Source of the DNA: Pseudomonadota bacterium
GTDB taxonomy: Bacteria; Pseudomonadota; Alphaproteobacteria; Acetobacterales; Acetobacteraceae
Assembly (NCBI GenBank): GCA_021826225.1
Contig: JAKBAV010000012.1
Location: 1 to 38,285 of the forward strand
Direction: 5' to 3'
Length of the DNA stretch: 38,285 nt
Positions within the stretch are counted from its first letter, which is position 1; each line of letters starts with the position of its first letter. The notes beneath the pieces were generated by a model that was not told where the DNA came from, did not search any database, and was given only the letters and a program-made list of their open reading frames with translations. The position numbers and the translations under genes were made by a program. Shown piece by piece: positions 1 through 8,356 of this stretch.

Positions 1-2
1 TC

Positions 3-488
3 GAAGCCGTGAACGGCGGCGCCAAGCGCATAACCTTGCCGGATGGCCAGGGGCTGGACGTTAAAATCCCGCCCGGTACCAAGGAGGGCGACGTGTTGCG
101 GCTGCGCGGCAAAGGCCAGCCTGGGCGCAATGGCGGCCCGCAGGGCGACGTGCTGATCGAGGTCCAGATCGCCCCGCACAGGCTGTTCCGCCGCGAGGAC
201 CGCAACCTTTATATCGAGTTGCCAATTACGCTGCGGGAGGCGGTGCTGGGGGCAAAGGTAACGGTGCCGACGCCAAGCGGCGATGTGGTGATGACGGTAA
301 AACCGCATACCGAAAGCGGCCTGGAAATGCGCCTGCGCGGCAAGGGCGTGCCAGGGCATGGCCATGCCCATGCCGGAGATCTGCATGTGAAGCTGAACGT
401 GGTGGTGGGGCCGGTGGATGCCGCGCTGGAAGCGTTTTTACGGGGTTGGGAGCAGGCCGGGTTCAACCCTCGGGCGGGGCTGGGGTGA
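3..488 (+). CDS. DnaJ-family co-chaperone, C-terminal part (5' end outside window)
   Basis: This is the C-terminal substrate-binding half of a DnaJ/CbpA-type Hsp40. The frame is open to the window edge, so the J-domain lies upstream and is not visible. The GTG that could open the visible frame is internal: the residues before it (Glu-Ala) and after it (VNGGAKRITLPDG) form the usual start of DnaJ C-terminal domain I. The hallmarks are IPPGTKEGDVLRLRGKG, GDVLIEVQIAPHRLFRREDRN, then domain II with LRGKGVPGH and GDLHVKLNVVV. No CxxCxGxG zinc repeats are seen in this part, so a type II (CbpA-like) protein is likely, although the region before the window cannot be checked. Its role would be to hold unfolded clients and pass them to DnaK in the cytosol. 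It converges on the Hint-domain gene with a 67-bp gap. Confidence 0.9.
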   Translation, partial: EAVNGGAKRITLPDGQGLDVKIPPGTKEGDVLRLRGKGQPGRNGGPQGDVLIEVQIAPHRLFRREDRNLYIELPITLREAVLGAKVTVPTPSGDVVMTVKPHTESGLEMRLRGKGVPGHGHAHAGDLHVKLNVVVGPVDAALEAFLRGWEQAGFNPRAGLG

Positions 489-555
489 GATGCGCGTCCT
501 CTTGCCCTGAAGCAGTCCCTGAAGCAGCCCCCGAGGCACCCGTGAGGCGGCCCGC

Positions 556-1806
556 TCAGGCGGCGTGGGTGGCGCCGAACAGGGTTATGGCCCGTGCGTT
601 GAGGCGCGCGCGCGTGGCGAGCGGAATCTGACGTGCGGATTTGGCGCGCGGCAGGTCCATTTCCGCGAGGCTGTCCGTGCTGCCATGGAGCGCCTCATGC
701 TCCGCCCAGTTATCGAAGGCCAGGCGGTCGACATTGTCGATGAAGGTTTCGGCCGGCGTGTTCTCGGCCAGGATCAGGGCATGGCTGGCGAGTTCGATGT
801 GGTAATAGGTGAAGATTTCCGGCATCGCGGTTTCCTGTACGATGGTCTGGCCGTTTACCAGCGCAAGCGCCTGGATCAACAGGCCGTCGACCAGCAGGGC
901 ATGGTCCGGCGAAACCAGCAGATCCCGTGATGGCACGCCATCGGCCAGCGCGCCGGCCCGCACGCGCACCGGCATGACACGCAGCGGGTCCGCGAACCGG
1001 CTATGGACGGTCTGCACGCCCATCCAGCGGATCGGCGCCGTGCCGCCCTCGTTCAGGCAGACAAGTTCGTTCATGGCCAGTGTCTCGATGCGCCGCTCGC
1101 CAGCCGGGGTGCTGATCCGCGTGCCGGCCAGCAGGCAGAGCGTGCCCGATGTTGCCGTTGCGTTGATGACTTTGGGCGTGCCGCTGGCGGGGGTGGCGTT
1201 TTGTGAATAGATCACATTGGCGAACTCAAAGGCTGGATTGACGGTCGTAACGGTGACCTTGTTGAAGCCCTTGGGTACGGAAATGGTGACATAGAAGGAA
1301 CCGGCGGCGGTTTGCAGGCCGGATTTGCTTGGCAGCTGGCTGCCGGTGATCGTGTAGGTTTCGCCGGTTGTCGTGTTGGTGAAGGTGAGGGTATTTCCCG
1401 CATCCGCCGAACCCCAGAGCAGCCCGAAAAAATTCTGCGGCTGGTTGAAGTTGAATGTTATGGGGTCGCCCGGTTCGGCGGCAAAATAATTCGCTGTGTC
1501 CTGCTGCGATGACGAAATGAAGGGCGAGGAGGCGGTGCCGGCGATCGAACCGTCATAGACGCCCGACTCGATGGGCTGCCCGTTGACCGTGCTGGTGCCG
1601 CCGCCGGCAAATGAGACGGTACCGCCCGTCGCGGTATTTACCGTACCGAAATCAAGCGTATGCGCGTTCACCAAGATGTTCGGGGTGGCGCTGGTATACA
1701 GGTTGATCAGGTTCACGGCCACGGCCGGATAGGCTTCGGCCGCTACGACGGTATAGCTGGCGGTATCGCCCGAAGAGCCTGAGATTGAACCTGTAGTGCC
1801 TGACAT
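556..1806 (-). CDS. Hint-domain surface/secreted protein
   Basis: This is a 416-residue protein in two parts. Residues about 1-225 are Gly/Ser/Thr/Asn-rich and beta-like, with no Cys before the Hint domain; they include an NYFAAEPGDPITFNF stretch resembling exosortase-associated surface-protein domains. Residues about 228-370 form a Hint (Hedgehog/intein) module: CLLAGTRISTPAGERRIETL at its start, then PIRWMG, LLVSPDHALLVDG and YYHIELASHALILAENTPAETF. Cys at the CLLAGT start and the His of SPDHALL are the expected autoprocessing residues. Hint_2 proteins of this kind are common in Acetobacteraceae, and their targets are mostly unknown. No Sec signal is evident at the N terminus, so type I or another secretion route is possible. 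The start at 1806 is supported by a strong GAGGAG ribosome-binding site about 8 bases upstream. Confidence 0.8.
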   Translation of the reverse strand: MSGTTGSISGSSGDTASYTVVAAEAYPAVAVNLINLYTSATPNILVNAHTLDFGTVNTATGGTVSFAGGGTSTVNGQPIESGVYDGSIAGTASSPFISSSQQDTANYFAAEPGDPITFNFNQPQNFFGLLWGSADAGNTLTFTNTTTGETYTITGSQLPSKSGLQTAAGSFYVTISVPKGFNKVTVTTVNPAFEFANVIYSQNATPASGTPKVINATATSGTLCLLAGTRISTPAGERRIETLAMNELVCLNEGGTAPIRWMGVQTVHSRFADPLRVMPVRVRAGALADGVPSRDLLVSPDHALLVDGLLIQALALVNGQTIVQETAMPEIFTYYHIELASHALILAENTPAETFIDNVDRLAFDNWAEHEALHGSTDSLAEMDLPRAKSARQIPLATRARLNARAITLFGATHAA

Positions 1807-1924
1807 TGACCCTTCTCCTCATTACGCGCATCGAATAATGAGGAAACCTCTGGATGACCGCCGGGTATTGGTAAATAGCGGCACCGGCCGCGTCCGATCA
1901 CTTCTCTGTGTCCGGAGCGCCGGC

Positions 1925-2644
1925 TTACAGCCGGGCTTCGATCATCAGTCGTTTCATCTCGGAAATAGCCGTGGGCAGGCCGATGAGCAGGGCTTCGCCG
2001 AGGAGGTAGTGGCCGATGTTGAGCTCCGTCACCTCGGGCAGTGCGGCGATGGGCTGGACATTGGCGAAGGTCAGCCCGTGGCCGGCATGGCACTCTAATC
2101 CGAGCCGGGTGGTCAGCGTGGCGGCATTGGTCAGGCGGGCAAGTTCGCCGGGGCGGCCGTTGGCGTAGGCGCCGGTGTGCAGTTCGACCACATCCGCGCC
2201 GATTTCGGCGGATGCTTCGAGCTGGGCGGGGTCGGGGTCGACGAAGAGCGAGACGCGGATGCCGGCATGCTGGAGTTGGGCGATGGCCGGGCGGAGCAGA
2301 TGGCGGGTGTTGACCACGTCCAGCCCGCCTTCGGTGGTGATCTCGGCGCGGCGTTCCGGCACGATGCATGCACCATGCGGTTTGAGCCGGGTGGCGATGG
2401 CGAGCATTTCGCTGGTGATCGCCATCTCGAAATTCACCGGCTTGCCGGCCCAGGCGCAGATGGCCTCGGCATCGGCGTCGCGGATATGGCGGCGGTCTTC
2501 GCGCAGATGGATGGTGATGCCGTCCATGCCGGTGCCGATAAGCGCTTTCGCCACGCTCAAAGGGTCCGGGTGGTTGCCGCCGCGGGCATTCCGCAGCGTG
2601 GCCACGTGGTCGATATTGACGCCGAGGCGGATTTTTCCGGGCAT
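1925..2644 (-). CDS. pdxJ: pyridoxine 5'-phosphate synthase
   Basis: PdxJ condenses 1-deoxy-D-xylulose 5-phosphate with 3-amino-2-oxopropyl phosphate to give pyridoxine 5'-phosphate, the last ring-forming step of DXP-dependent vitamin B6 synthesis. The 239-residue product matches the family length and has the N-terminal LGVNIDHVATLRNARGG motif, the HLREDRRHI loop, the catalytic-Glu region NFEMAIT, FVDPD, VELHTGAYA and the phosphate-binding C-terminal ELNIGHYLLGEAL. The start at 2644 (MPGKIRLGVNID) is preferred to an upstream in-frame ATG because it gives the family N terminus. It begins 10 bases after the lpd stop on the same strand, so the two are probably co-transcribed. Confidence 0.96.
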   Translation of the reverse strand: MPGKIRLGVNIDHVATLRNARGGNHPDPLSVAKALIGTGMDGITIHLREDRRHIRDADAEAICAWAGKPVNFEMAITSEMLAIATRLKPHGACIVPERRAEITTEGGLDVVNTRHLLRPAIAQLQHAGIRVSLFVDPDPAQLEASAEIGADVVELHTGAYANGRPGELARLTNAATLTTRLGLECHAGHGLTFANVQPIAALPEVTELNIGHYLLGEALLIGLPTAISEMKRLMIEARL

Positions 2645-2654
2645 GAAAGGCGGC

Positions 2655-4046
2655 CTAGATATGGAGCGGCCGGCCATCCACGGCGAGGGCGGCTTCCTTT
2701 ACCACCTCGCTGAGGGTGGGGTGGGCGTGGCAGGTGCGGGCCACATCCTCGGCCGAGGCGCCGAATTCCAGCGCGAGGGTGCATTCGGCGATAAGCCCGC
2801 CGGCATCCGGGCCGATGATATGGGCGCCGAGCAGCTTGTCGGTTTCCTTGTCGGAGAGCAGCTTCACATAGCCATCCAGCGCGCCCATGGCGCGGGCGCG
2901 GCCATTGGCCATGAAGGGGAATTTGCCGACCTTATAGGCGAGCCCGGCAGCTTTCAGCTCTTCCTCGGTCTGGCCGACGGCGGCAACCTCGGGCCAGGTG
3001 TACACGACCGAGGGGATGGCGCCGTAATTTACATGGCCGTGCTGGCCGGCCAGGATTTCGGCCAGGGCCACGCCCTCCTCCTCGGCCTTATGCGCCAGCA
3101 TGGGGCCGGCGATGACATCGCCGATGGCGTAGATGCCCGGCACGTTGGTGGCGTAATGCGCGTCGGTTTTAACCCGGCCGCGCTCATCTGTTTCGACTCC
3201 GGCGGCTTCCAGGTTGAGGCCGGCGGTGTAGGCGTTGCGGCCGATGGCGAGCAGCACGATGTCGGCGGCGATGGTTTCGGCGTCGCCGCCTTTGGCGGGC
3301 TCGATGGTGACGTTGACCTTATCGCCTTCGACCGTTGCCCCGGTGACCTTATGGCCGAGCTTGAACCTGAACCCCTGCTTGGTGAGAATTTGTTGGAAAT
3401 TTTTGGAAATTTCGGCATCCAGCCCAGGCGTGATGCGGTCGAGATACTCGATGACCGTGACCTCGGCGCCAAGCCGGCGCCAGACCGAGCCAAGCTCCAG
3501 CCCGATGACACCGGCGCCGATGACGAGGAGATGGCCGGGCACCTTGTCCAATTCCAGCGCGCCGGTGGAGGTGACGATGCGCTGCTCATCGACGGTCACG
3601 CCCCGGAGCGGCGCGGAATCCGAGCCGGTGGCGATGATGATGGACTTGGCGGCATAGGCGGTGCCGGCCACCTCGATTTCCGTGGGGGAGGAAAATTTGG
3701 CCTCGCCCTTGAGCCAGGTGACCTTGTTTTTTTTGAACAGGAACTCGATGCCCTTGGTGTTGGCGCCGACGACTTCGCCCTTGCGGGCCTGCATGCGGGC
3801 CAGATCGATGCCGATATTGCTGGCGGTGATGCCGTGATCGGCGAAGCCATGCTGCAGCTCGTGGAAATTCTCGGAGGATTGCAGCAGCGCCTTGGACGGG
3901 ATGCAGCCGATATTGAGGCAGGTGCCGCCCAGCGTGGCGCGTTTTTCGACGCAGGCGACCTTCATGCCCAGTTGCGCCGCGCGTATGGCGCAGACATAGC
4001 CGCCCGGGCCGGAGCCGATCACGATGATGTCGAAGGTTTCGGCCAT
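2655..4046 (-). CDS. lpd: dihydrolipoamide dehydrogenase (E3)
   Basis: This FAD enzyme reoxidises lipoyl groups of 2-oxoacid dehydrogenase complexes and the glycine cleavage system, passing electrons to NAD+. The 463-residue chain has the FAD Rossmann motif GSGPGGY at residues 11-17, the redox disulphide [13 protein letters not shown] with Cys43 and Cys48, an NAD-binding segment ([15 protein letters not shown]), the second FAD motif AIGDV, and the C-terminal [10 protein letters not shown] with the catalytic His-Glu pair. The start at 4046 is set by an AGGAG box about 10 bases upstream and by alignment to the family start; the longer upstream frame is rejected. It lies alone with pdxJ rather than beside E1/E2 genes. 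It is the only E3 in the window and could serve the lipoyl protein encoded near 32.1 kb. Confidence 0.96.
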   Translation of the reverse strand: MAETFDIIVIGSGPGGYVCAIRAAQLGMKVACVEKRATLGGTCLNIGCIPSKALLQSSENFHELQHGFADHGITASNIGIDLARMQARKGEVVGANTKGIEFLFKKNKVTWLKGEAKFSSPTEIEVAGTAYAAKSIIIATGSDSAPLRGVTVDEQRIVTSTGALELDKVPGHLLVIGAGVIGLELGSVWRRLGAEVTVIEYLDRITPGLDAEISKNFQQILTKQGFRFKLGHKVTGATVEGDKVNVTIEPAKGGDAETIAADIVLLAIGRNAYTAGLNLEAAGVETDERGRVKTDAHYATNVPGIYAIGDVIAGPMLAHKAEEEGVALAEILAGQHGHVNYGAIPSVVYTWPEVAAVGQTEEELKAAGLAYKVGKFPFMANGRARAMGALDGYVKLLSDKETDKLLGAHIIGPDAGGLIAECTLALEFGASAEDVARTCHAHPTLSEVVKEAALAVDGRPLHI

Positions 4047-4162
4047 GGGCAGGCTCCTGGCGGTTGGATGTGACGCCTGCTCAATAGCCGCGCCACCGGG
4101 CGCAGGCAATCCGCGCCGCAGCGCGGCTGCCTTGCCGTTATCGTCCAGGCCGCGCGGCCTGA

Positions 4163-4564
4163 TCAGCCGCGCGGTTTATCGGGGGTGGCGAAATATTCGG
4201 TCACGGCGCCGGCCAGCAGGGCGAACAGCAAGGCACGCTTGGGGTCGGCGCGGACCAGCAGCCCGGCCAGGCTGGTCATCGAGGCGAGGCTCTCGGCCGC
4301 CGCGGTGAGCAGATGCGGGGTGCGGCGGCGCAGGCGGCCCAGGATGAGCCCGCCAGCCGCCAGCGTGAGCAAAGCGAGCAGGATGAGCGTGCCGCCGGTG
4401 ATGGCGGCGGCACCCGGCGCGCCGAGCCGGGTTTCCAGCCACAGGAAGAGGGCCGCCATGAGGAAGCCGAGCCCCCCCAGGGACAGCAGCAGCACGCTGG
4501 CCGCCAGCGAGACCGAAAGGATGGCGCGCTGCAGCAGCCTTCCGGCATAGGTGGCGGCCGTCAT
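4163..4564 (-). CDS. holin-like small membrane protein (Phage_holin_3_6/DUF1469 type)
   Basis: This is a 133-residue protein with two strong hydrophobic segments (about residues 15-42 and 53-76) separated by a short [10 protein letters not shown] loop, followed by a basic RLRRR patch and an amphipathic C-terminal tail. It resembles the chromosomal 'phage holin family' proteins of alpha- and actinobacteria, which are not known to be lytic and are usually found next to DUF883-like proteins, as here. Its ATG follows the stop of the upstream gene after a single base, so translation is probably coupled. The function is not known; an envelope or stress-related role is inference. Confidence 0.7.
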   Translation of the reverse strand: MTAATYAGRLLQRAILSVSLAASVLLLSLGGLGFLMAALFLWLETRLGAPGAAAITGGTLILLALLTLAAGGLILGRLRRRTPHLLTAAAESLASMTSLAGLLVRADPKRALLFALLAGAVTEYFATPDKPRG

Positions 4565-4565
4565 G

Positions 4566-4907
4566 TCAGCGGTTGCGGCGCAGCAGGCTGGCGGCGAGCA
4601 GGCCGAGGCCGAAGGCCAGGGCGATGCTGGCGAGGGGTTTTTCCGACACGCGGCCTTCGAGCTTCGTGGCGGCGTCGCGCCCGGTATCCTTCAGCCGGCC
4701 GCCAAGCGCGGCTAGCTCGTCCTCAATGCCGCCGAGCCGGGCGGAGAGATTGCCGCTTTCAAGCTGGGCGGAGATGCGGTCCAGAATATCATGGGCGTTT
4801 TCGCCCAGTTTATCCTTCACCGCATCCAGGCTGGCGCGCAAATGCAGGAAGTCGCGCTTCAGGGTTTCGGTATCGGGGGTTTTGCGGTCAGTATAGCTTT
4901 GGTCCAT
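4566..4907 (-). CDS. DUF883/YqjD-like tail-anchored protein
   Basis: This is a 113-residue, largely helical, charged protein. Heptad-like segments span residues about 15-85, and a C-terminal membrane anchor (ASIALAFGLGLLAASLL) is capped by RRNR. This is the architecture of ElaB/YqjD/YgaM-type proteins, which in E. coli are inner-membrane, stationary-phase, ribosome-associated proteins. I choose the ATG at 4907 rather than 4913 because the AGGAGG box lies 8 bases from 4907 but only 2 bases from 4913. The gene forms a pair with the holin-like gene downstream and is divergent from the htrA-like protease. Confidence 0.7.
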   Translation of the reverse strand: MDQSYTDRKTPDTETLKRDFLHLRASLDAVKDKLGENAHDILDRISAQLESGNLSARLGGIEDELAALGGRLKDTGRDAATKLEGRVSEKPLASIALAFGLGLLAASLLRRNR

Positions 4908-5051
4908 CGTCATGGCCTCCTATGAAACTTCATCGCTATGTGATGCGTGATCGCCGATGGTACAGGGTGTGAGATTGAATCTTTTCGGATGTTAATGGAT
5001 TTTATGGTTTTCCGCCATGACGCAGAACAAACCGCGCCGGGCAATGGCGGC

Positions 5052-6119
5052 ATGAGCGGGCGGCTGGTGCTGGCCGGCCTGGTGTTGGCCGCCCTGCTCC
5101 CCATGTGTCATGCGGCGCGGGCGCAGTCCGGGCCGCTCGATGCGCCGCCGGCCTCGCTGGCGCCGCTGGTGCGGCTGGTGGCGCCGAGCGTCGTCGGCAT
5201 CGCGGTCACCGAGGCTTCAGGGATTGCGGCGGCACCCCCGTCCAGGCCCGCGCCCAGGCCGGCGCCGCGCCTGGGGCGGCTGCCGCAGCCGCCGCTCAGC
5301 GAGGCGGCGGGCTCGGGCTTCATCATCAGCGCGGATGGCATGATCGTGACCAACGACCATGTCATCGCCGGCGCGTCGCAGATTACCGTGACGCTCGATG
5401 ACGGCACGCGCTACCCGGCCATACTCGCCGGGGCGGATGATCTGACCGATATCGCAATCATTAAAATATCGTCATCTTCTCCCCTCGTACCGGCGCATTG
5501 GGGCAATTCCTCTCAGGTGCAGGTGGGCGACTGGGTGCTGGCCGCGGGCAATCCGTTCGCGCTCGGGAATTCATTCACCCTCGGCATCGTTTCGGCCGAG
5601 GGGCGGGATATCGATGACGGGCCGTTCACGCATTTCCTGCAGCTCGACGCGCCGATCAATCCCGGCAATTCGGGCGGGCCGTCATTCAACATGCAGGGCC
5701 AGGTGATTGGCATAAATTCAGCAATTGTCTCACCTTCCGGCGGCTCGGTGGGTATCGGCTTCGCGATTCCGAGCAATGATGCGGCGGCCATCGTGGCGCA
5801 GCTGATCGCCCATGGCGCGATTGCCCGGGGCTGGCTGGGTGTGGGAGTGGGCGATCCGCCGGCCGGGCCTGACGGGCCGGGCGCCGGGGCGGTGATAACG
5901 GGGCTGGAGCCCGGGGGGCCGGCGGATGTGGCGGGGCTGACGCCCGGCGAAATCGTGCTAACGGTTAACGGTAAGGTTGTTTCTGGTGCAGATGGACTGA
6001 CCCGGGCCATTGCCGGATTGCAACCCGGCGTTAAGGTAATTCTTGGGGTGAGCGAAAATGCACATATATTCCATATACTGGTCACTGTAGGTCGCAGGCC
6101 GGCACAATTGGGGGAATGA
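5052..6119 (+). CDS. HtrA/Deg-like periplasmic serine protease (S1C family)
   Basis: This is a trypsin-like protease with one PDZ domain. From the ATG at 5052 there is a signal peptide (hydrophobic LVLAGLVLAALLPM, cleavage likely after ARA). A Pro/Arg-rich linker follows, then the protease core with His in TNDHVIAG, Asp in DLTDIAII and Ser in NPGNSGGPS, and a C-terminal PDZ with GWLGVGVG and GLTPGEIVLTVNG. At 355 residues it is shorter than two-PDZ DegP/MucD, so it resembles DegS or single-PDZ Deg proteases. Earlier in-frame starts (4989, 4995, 5004) exist and none has a strong ribosome-binding site; 5052 is chosen because the signal peptide begins there. Its stop overlaps an ATG just before the regulator gene, so the protease is probably co-transcribed with, or sensed by, the two-component system. 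Confidence 0.88.
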   Translation: MSGRLVLAGLVLAALLPMCHAARAQSGPLDAPPASLAPLVRLVAPSVVGIAVTEASGIAAAPPSRPAPRPAPRLGRLPQPPLSEAAGSGFIISADGMIVTNDHVIAGASQITVTLDDGTRYPAILAGADDLTDIAIIKISSSSPLVPAHWGNSSQVQVGDWVLAAGNPFALGNSFTLGIVSAEGRDIDDGPFTHFLQLDAPINPGNSGGPSFNMQGQVIGINSAIVSPSGGSVGIGFAIPSNDAAAIVAQLIAHGAIARGWLGVGVGDPPAGPDGPGAGAVITGLEPGGPADVAGLTPGEIVLTVNGKVVSGADGLTRAIAGLQPGVKVILGVSENAHIFHILVTVGRRPAQLGE

Positions 6120-6121
6120 GA

Positions 6122-6805
6122 ATGCGCATACTCGTCGTGGAAGACGACAAGGACGTTGCCGGGTTTGTGGTCAAGGGGCTACGCGAGGCCGGGCATACGG
6201 TGGAGCATGCTGATAACGGGAGGGACGGGCTGTTCCTCGCGGCGTCGGAGAATTTCGACGCCATCATCCTCGACCGCATGCTGCCGGGAGGGATTGACGG
6301 GTTGCGGCTGATGGAGACGTTGCGGGCGCAGGATAACGCGACCCCCGTGCTGTTCCTCTCGGCGCTCGGCCAGGTGGATGACCGGGTGAAGGGGCTGAAG
6401 GCCGGGGGCGATGATTATCTCACCAAGCCATTCGCTTTCGCCGAGCTGCTGGCGCGGGTCGAGGCGCTGACGCGGCGGGGCAAGACCGAGGGGCCGATGA
6501 CACGGCTCGCCGTCGGGGATCTGGAGATGGACCTGCTGTCGCGTTCGGTGCGCCGGGGCGAGCAGAAAATCGACCTGCAGCCGCGCGAGTTCCGCCTGCT
6601 GGAGTACCTCATGCGCCATGCCGGGCAGGTGGTGACCCGGACCATGCTGCTGGAAGGCGTGTGGGACTACCATTTCGACCCGCAGACCAACGTGATCGAC
6701 GTGCATGTCTCACGGCTGCGCCAGAAGATTGACAAGCCGTTCGAGCTGCCGCTGCTGCACACCGTGCGCAATGCCGGCTATATGTTGCGCGCCGAAGACG
6801 TGTGA
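6122..6805 (+). CDS. OmpR-family response regulator
   Basis: This is a two-domain DNA-binding response regulator. The receiver has the acidic VVEDD pocket, phospho-acceptor Asp in IILDRMLPGG, Ser in FLSALG and Lys in DYLTKPFAF. A winged-helix output domain follows (LQPREFRLLEYLMRHAGQVV, VIDVHVSRLRQKID). Two ATGs are close together: 6116, which overlaps the protease stop as ATGA, and 6122. A GGGGG box sits 7 bases from 6122 and only 1 base from 6116, so 6122 is preferred. It is expected to be phosphorylated by the downstream kinase. The genomic link to a periplasmic protease suggests an envelope-stress regulon, by analogy with CpxR and similar systems; the actual signal is unknown. Confidence 0.92.
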   Translation: MRILVVEDDKDVAGFVVKGLREAGHTVEHADNGRDGLFLAASENFDAIILDRMLPGGIDGLRLMETLRAQDNATPVLFLSALGQVDDRVKGLKAGGDDYLTKPFAFAELLARVEALTRRGKTEGPMTRLAVGDLEMDLLSRSVRRGEQKIDLQPREFRLLEYLMRHAGQVVTRTMLLEGVWDYHFDPQTNVIDVHVSRLRQKIDKPFELPLLHTVRNAGYMLRAEDV

Positions 6806-6948
6806 CGGCGGGCGACGGGACGACCCGGCGGAGAATGGCGTCCAGCAACAGGAGAAGCTAAGGTGCGGACTGCGTGTACCAGCCGCCGGCAGAGTTGACG
6901 GGCCAGCCGGAGGAAGCAGCGGGCAAGGCACCCCGCAGGGGCGAGCGG

Positions 6949-8304
6949 ATGTTCCTGCGTTCGGCGGGGCGGCGCTTTGCCGTGCTCTACGCGCTGATGT
7001 TCGGCCTGTCCTCGTGTATTCTGGCATTCTCCCTGTGGTACTCCACCATCGGGCTGGTGCAGCGCCAGGTGGAGGGCGCCATACGCAGCGATGTGGCCAC
7101 GCTGACCGCGCTGGCGGCGGCACCCTCGGGCGGGCTGGCGGCGCTGCAGGGCGCCATTGCCGAGCGGCTGACGGCGCCGGCTGATCTCGGCGGTATTTAT
7201 CTGCTCACCGATGACCAGGGCCGGCGCATCAGCGGCAATCTCGATGCCTGGCCGAAGAGCCTGACCCAGATGGACGCCTGGTACCAGTTGCCGGTGAGCC
7301 GGGCCGGCCATGCCTCGGTGGCGCTGCTGCGGGCGGAGGCGCTGCCCGGCGGGGCGAAGCTGATCGTGGGGCGCGATGTCGAGGTGCGGGCGGAGCTGTG
7401 GCATGTGCTGCGCAACGGGTTGATCTGGACCGGCTTTCTCATGGTGATTCTCGGGCTGCTCGGCGCCGTGGTCATCCGCTCGATGTTCCGCCGCATGATC
7501 AGGGATATCTCGATCACCAGCCGTGCCATCGCCAAGGGCGATCTGTCGCGCCGCCTGCCACTCGGGGTGGGCGAGGAATTCGACGAGCTGGCCGTTATCA
7601 TCAACGACATGCTGGACCGTATCTCGCGGCTCATGGATGGCGTGCGCCAGGTTTCCAATGCCATCGCGCATGATCTGCGGACGCCGGTGACGCGCGCGCG
7701 CACGCGGCTGGAGGATGCCTCGCTGCATGCGTCCACGCCCGAGGAGCTGCGTGCCGCGATCGACCGCGCGATCCTCGATCTGGACGGTATCGTGGGGGTG
7801 TTCGAGGCGCTGCTGCGGATTGCCGAAATCGAGGCCGGCTCGCGCCGCGCCGCCTTCGCGCTGGTCGATCTGACCCAGACGCTATGGGATATGGATGAGC
7901 TTTACCGCGCCGTGGCGGAGGAGCGCGGGCTGCATCTGCGGACCATTATCGCCGCCCCCCTGCCGGTGCTGGGCGACCGCGAGCTGCTGCAGCAGGCGAT
8001 CGCCAATCTGCTCGACAATGCGCTGAAATTCTCGGCTTCCGGCATGGTGATCGATCTTTCCGCGCAACTGGAAGACAATGTGGTGGAAATCGTGGTGGCG
8101 GACCGGGGGCCCGGCATCGCCCCGGGTGACCGCAAGCGGGCAACGGAGCGGTTTTACCGGGGCGAGGCGGCGCGCAGCACGGGCGGCTCGGGGCTGGGGC
8201 TGGCGCTGGTTTCGGCCGTGGCGCAACTGCATAACGGCACGTTGCAGCTCTGCGACAACCAGCCCGGGCTGCGCGCCGTGATCTCGCTGCCGACCCAGGG
8301 ATAG
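6949..8304 (+). CDS. sensor histidine kinase, HAMP-containing
   Basis: This membrane histidine kinase is the partner of the preceding regulator. From the ATG at 6949 (AGGGGC box 6 bases upstream) it has a TM helix (FAVLYALMFGLSSCILAFSL), a periplasmic sensor of about 130 residues, a second TM (GFLMVILGLLGAVVI) and a HAMP domain. The dimerisation/phospho-acceptor helix reads AIAHDLRTPVTR with the active His, and the HATPase has N box LLDNALKFS, G1 DRGPGIAP and G2 [10 protein letters not shown]. An upstream GTG at 6874 would add 25 hydrophilic residues and cannot be excluded. The 143 bases before the chosen start contain no other gene. The phosphotransfer motif and domain order resemble the QseC/PmrB/TctE type. 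Confidence 0.9.
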   Translation: MFLRSAGRRFAVLYALMFGLSSCILAFSLWYSTIGLVQRQVEGAIRSDVATLTALAAAPSGGLAALQGAIAERLTAPADLGGIYLLTDDQGRRISGNLDAWPKSLTQMDAWYQLPVSRAGHASVALLRAEALPGGAKLIVGRDVEVRAELWHVLRNGLIWTGFLMVILGLLGAVVIRSMFRRMIRDISITSRAIAKGDLSRRLPLGVGEEFDELAVIINDMLDRISRLMDGVRQVSNAIAHDLRTPVTRARTRLEDASLHASTPEELRAAIDRAILDLDGIVGVFEALLRIAEIEAGSRRAAFALVDLTQTLWDMDELYRAVAEERGLHLRTIIAAPLPVLGDRELLQQAIANLLDNALKFSASGMVIDLSAQLEDNVVEIVVADRGPGIAPGDRKRATERFYRGEAARSTGGSGLGLALVSAVAQLHNGTLQLCDNQPGLRAVISLPTQG

Positions 8305-8318
8305 CAAGTGTGGATAAC

Positions 8319-8349
8319 GCATGCCAGGGGCTGCCAGCCCCTGGCATGC
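8319..8349. terminator. perfect 14-bp hairpin between convergent genes
   Basis: The arms 8319-8332 (gcatgccaggggct) and 8336-8349 (agcccctggcatgc) are exactly complementary around a 3-base loop. The site lies between the stop of the sensor kinase and the stop of the permease, which converge on it. There is no T-run on either side, so it is a strong symmetric hairpin, probably working as a bidirectional terminator or 3'-end stabiliser rather than a textbook U-tract terminator. Confidence 0.7.
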
Positions 8350-8356
8350 GCCATGC

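Noticed and set aside
489-555. Repeated CCCTGAAGCAG segments between the DnaJ and Hint genes
   Set aside because: Two imperfect 11-base copies only; no pairing, no T-run and no regulatory arrangement could be shown.
2175-4073. 632-residue plus-strand frame opposite pdxJ and lpd
   Set aside because: Long antisense frame typical of high-GC coding DNA; composition (Gly/Asp/Ala/His-rich, no motifs) and full overlap with two recognised enzymes mark it as a shadow.
4163-4907. Holin-like gene as a sign of prophage
   Set aside because: The neighbouring genes are ordinary chromosomal genes, and the holin-like/DUF883 pair is a common non-phage arrangement; no lysin, terminase or integrase is present.
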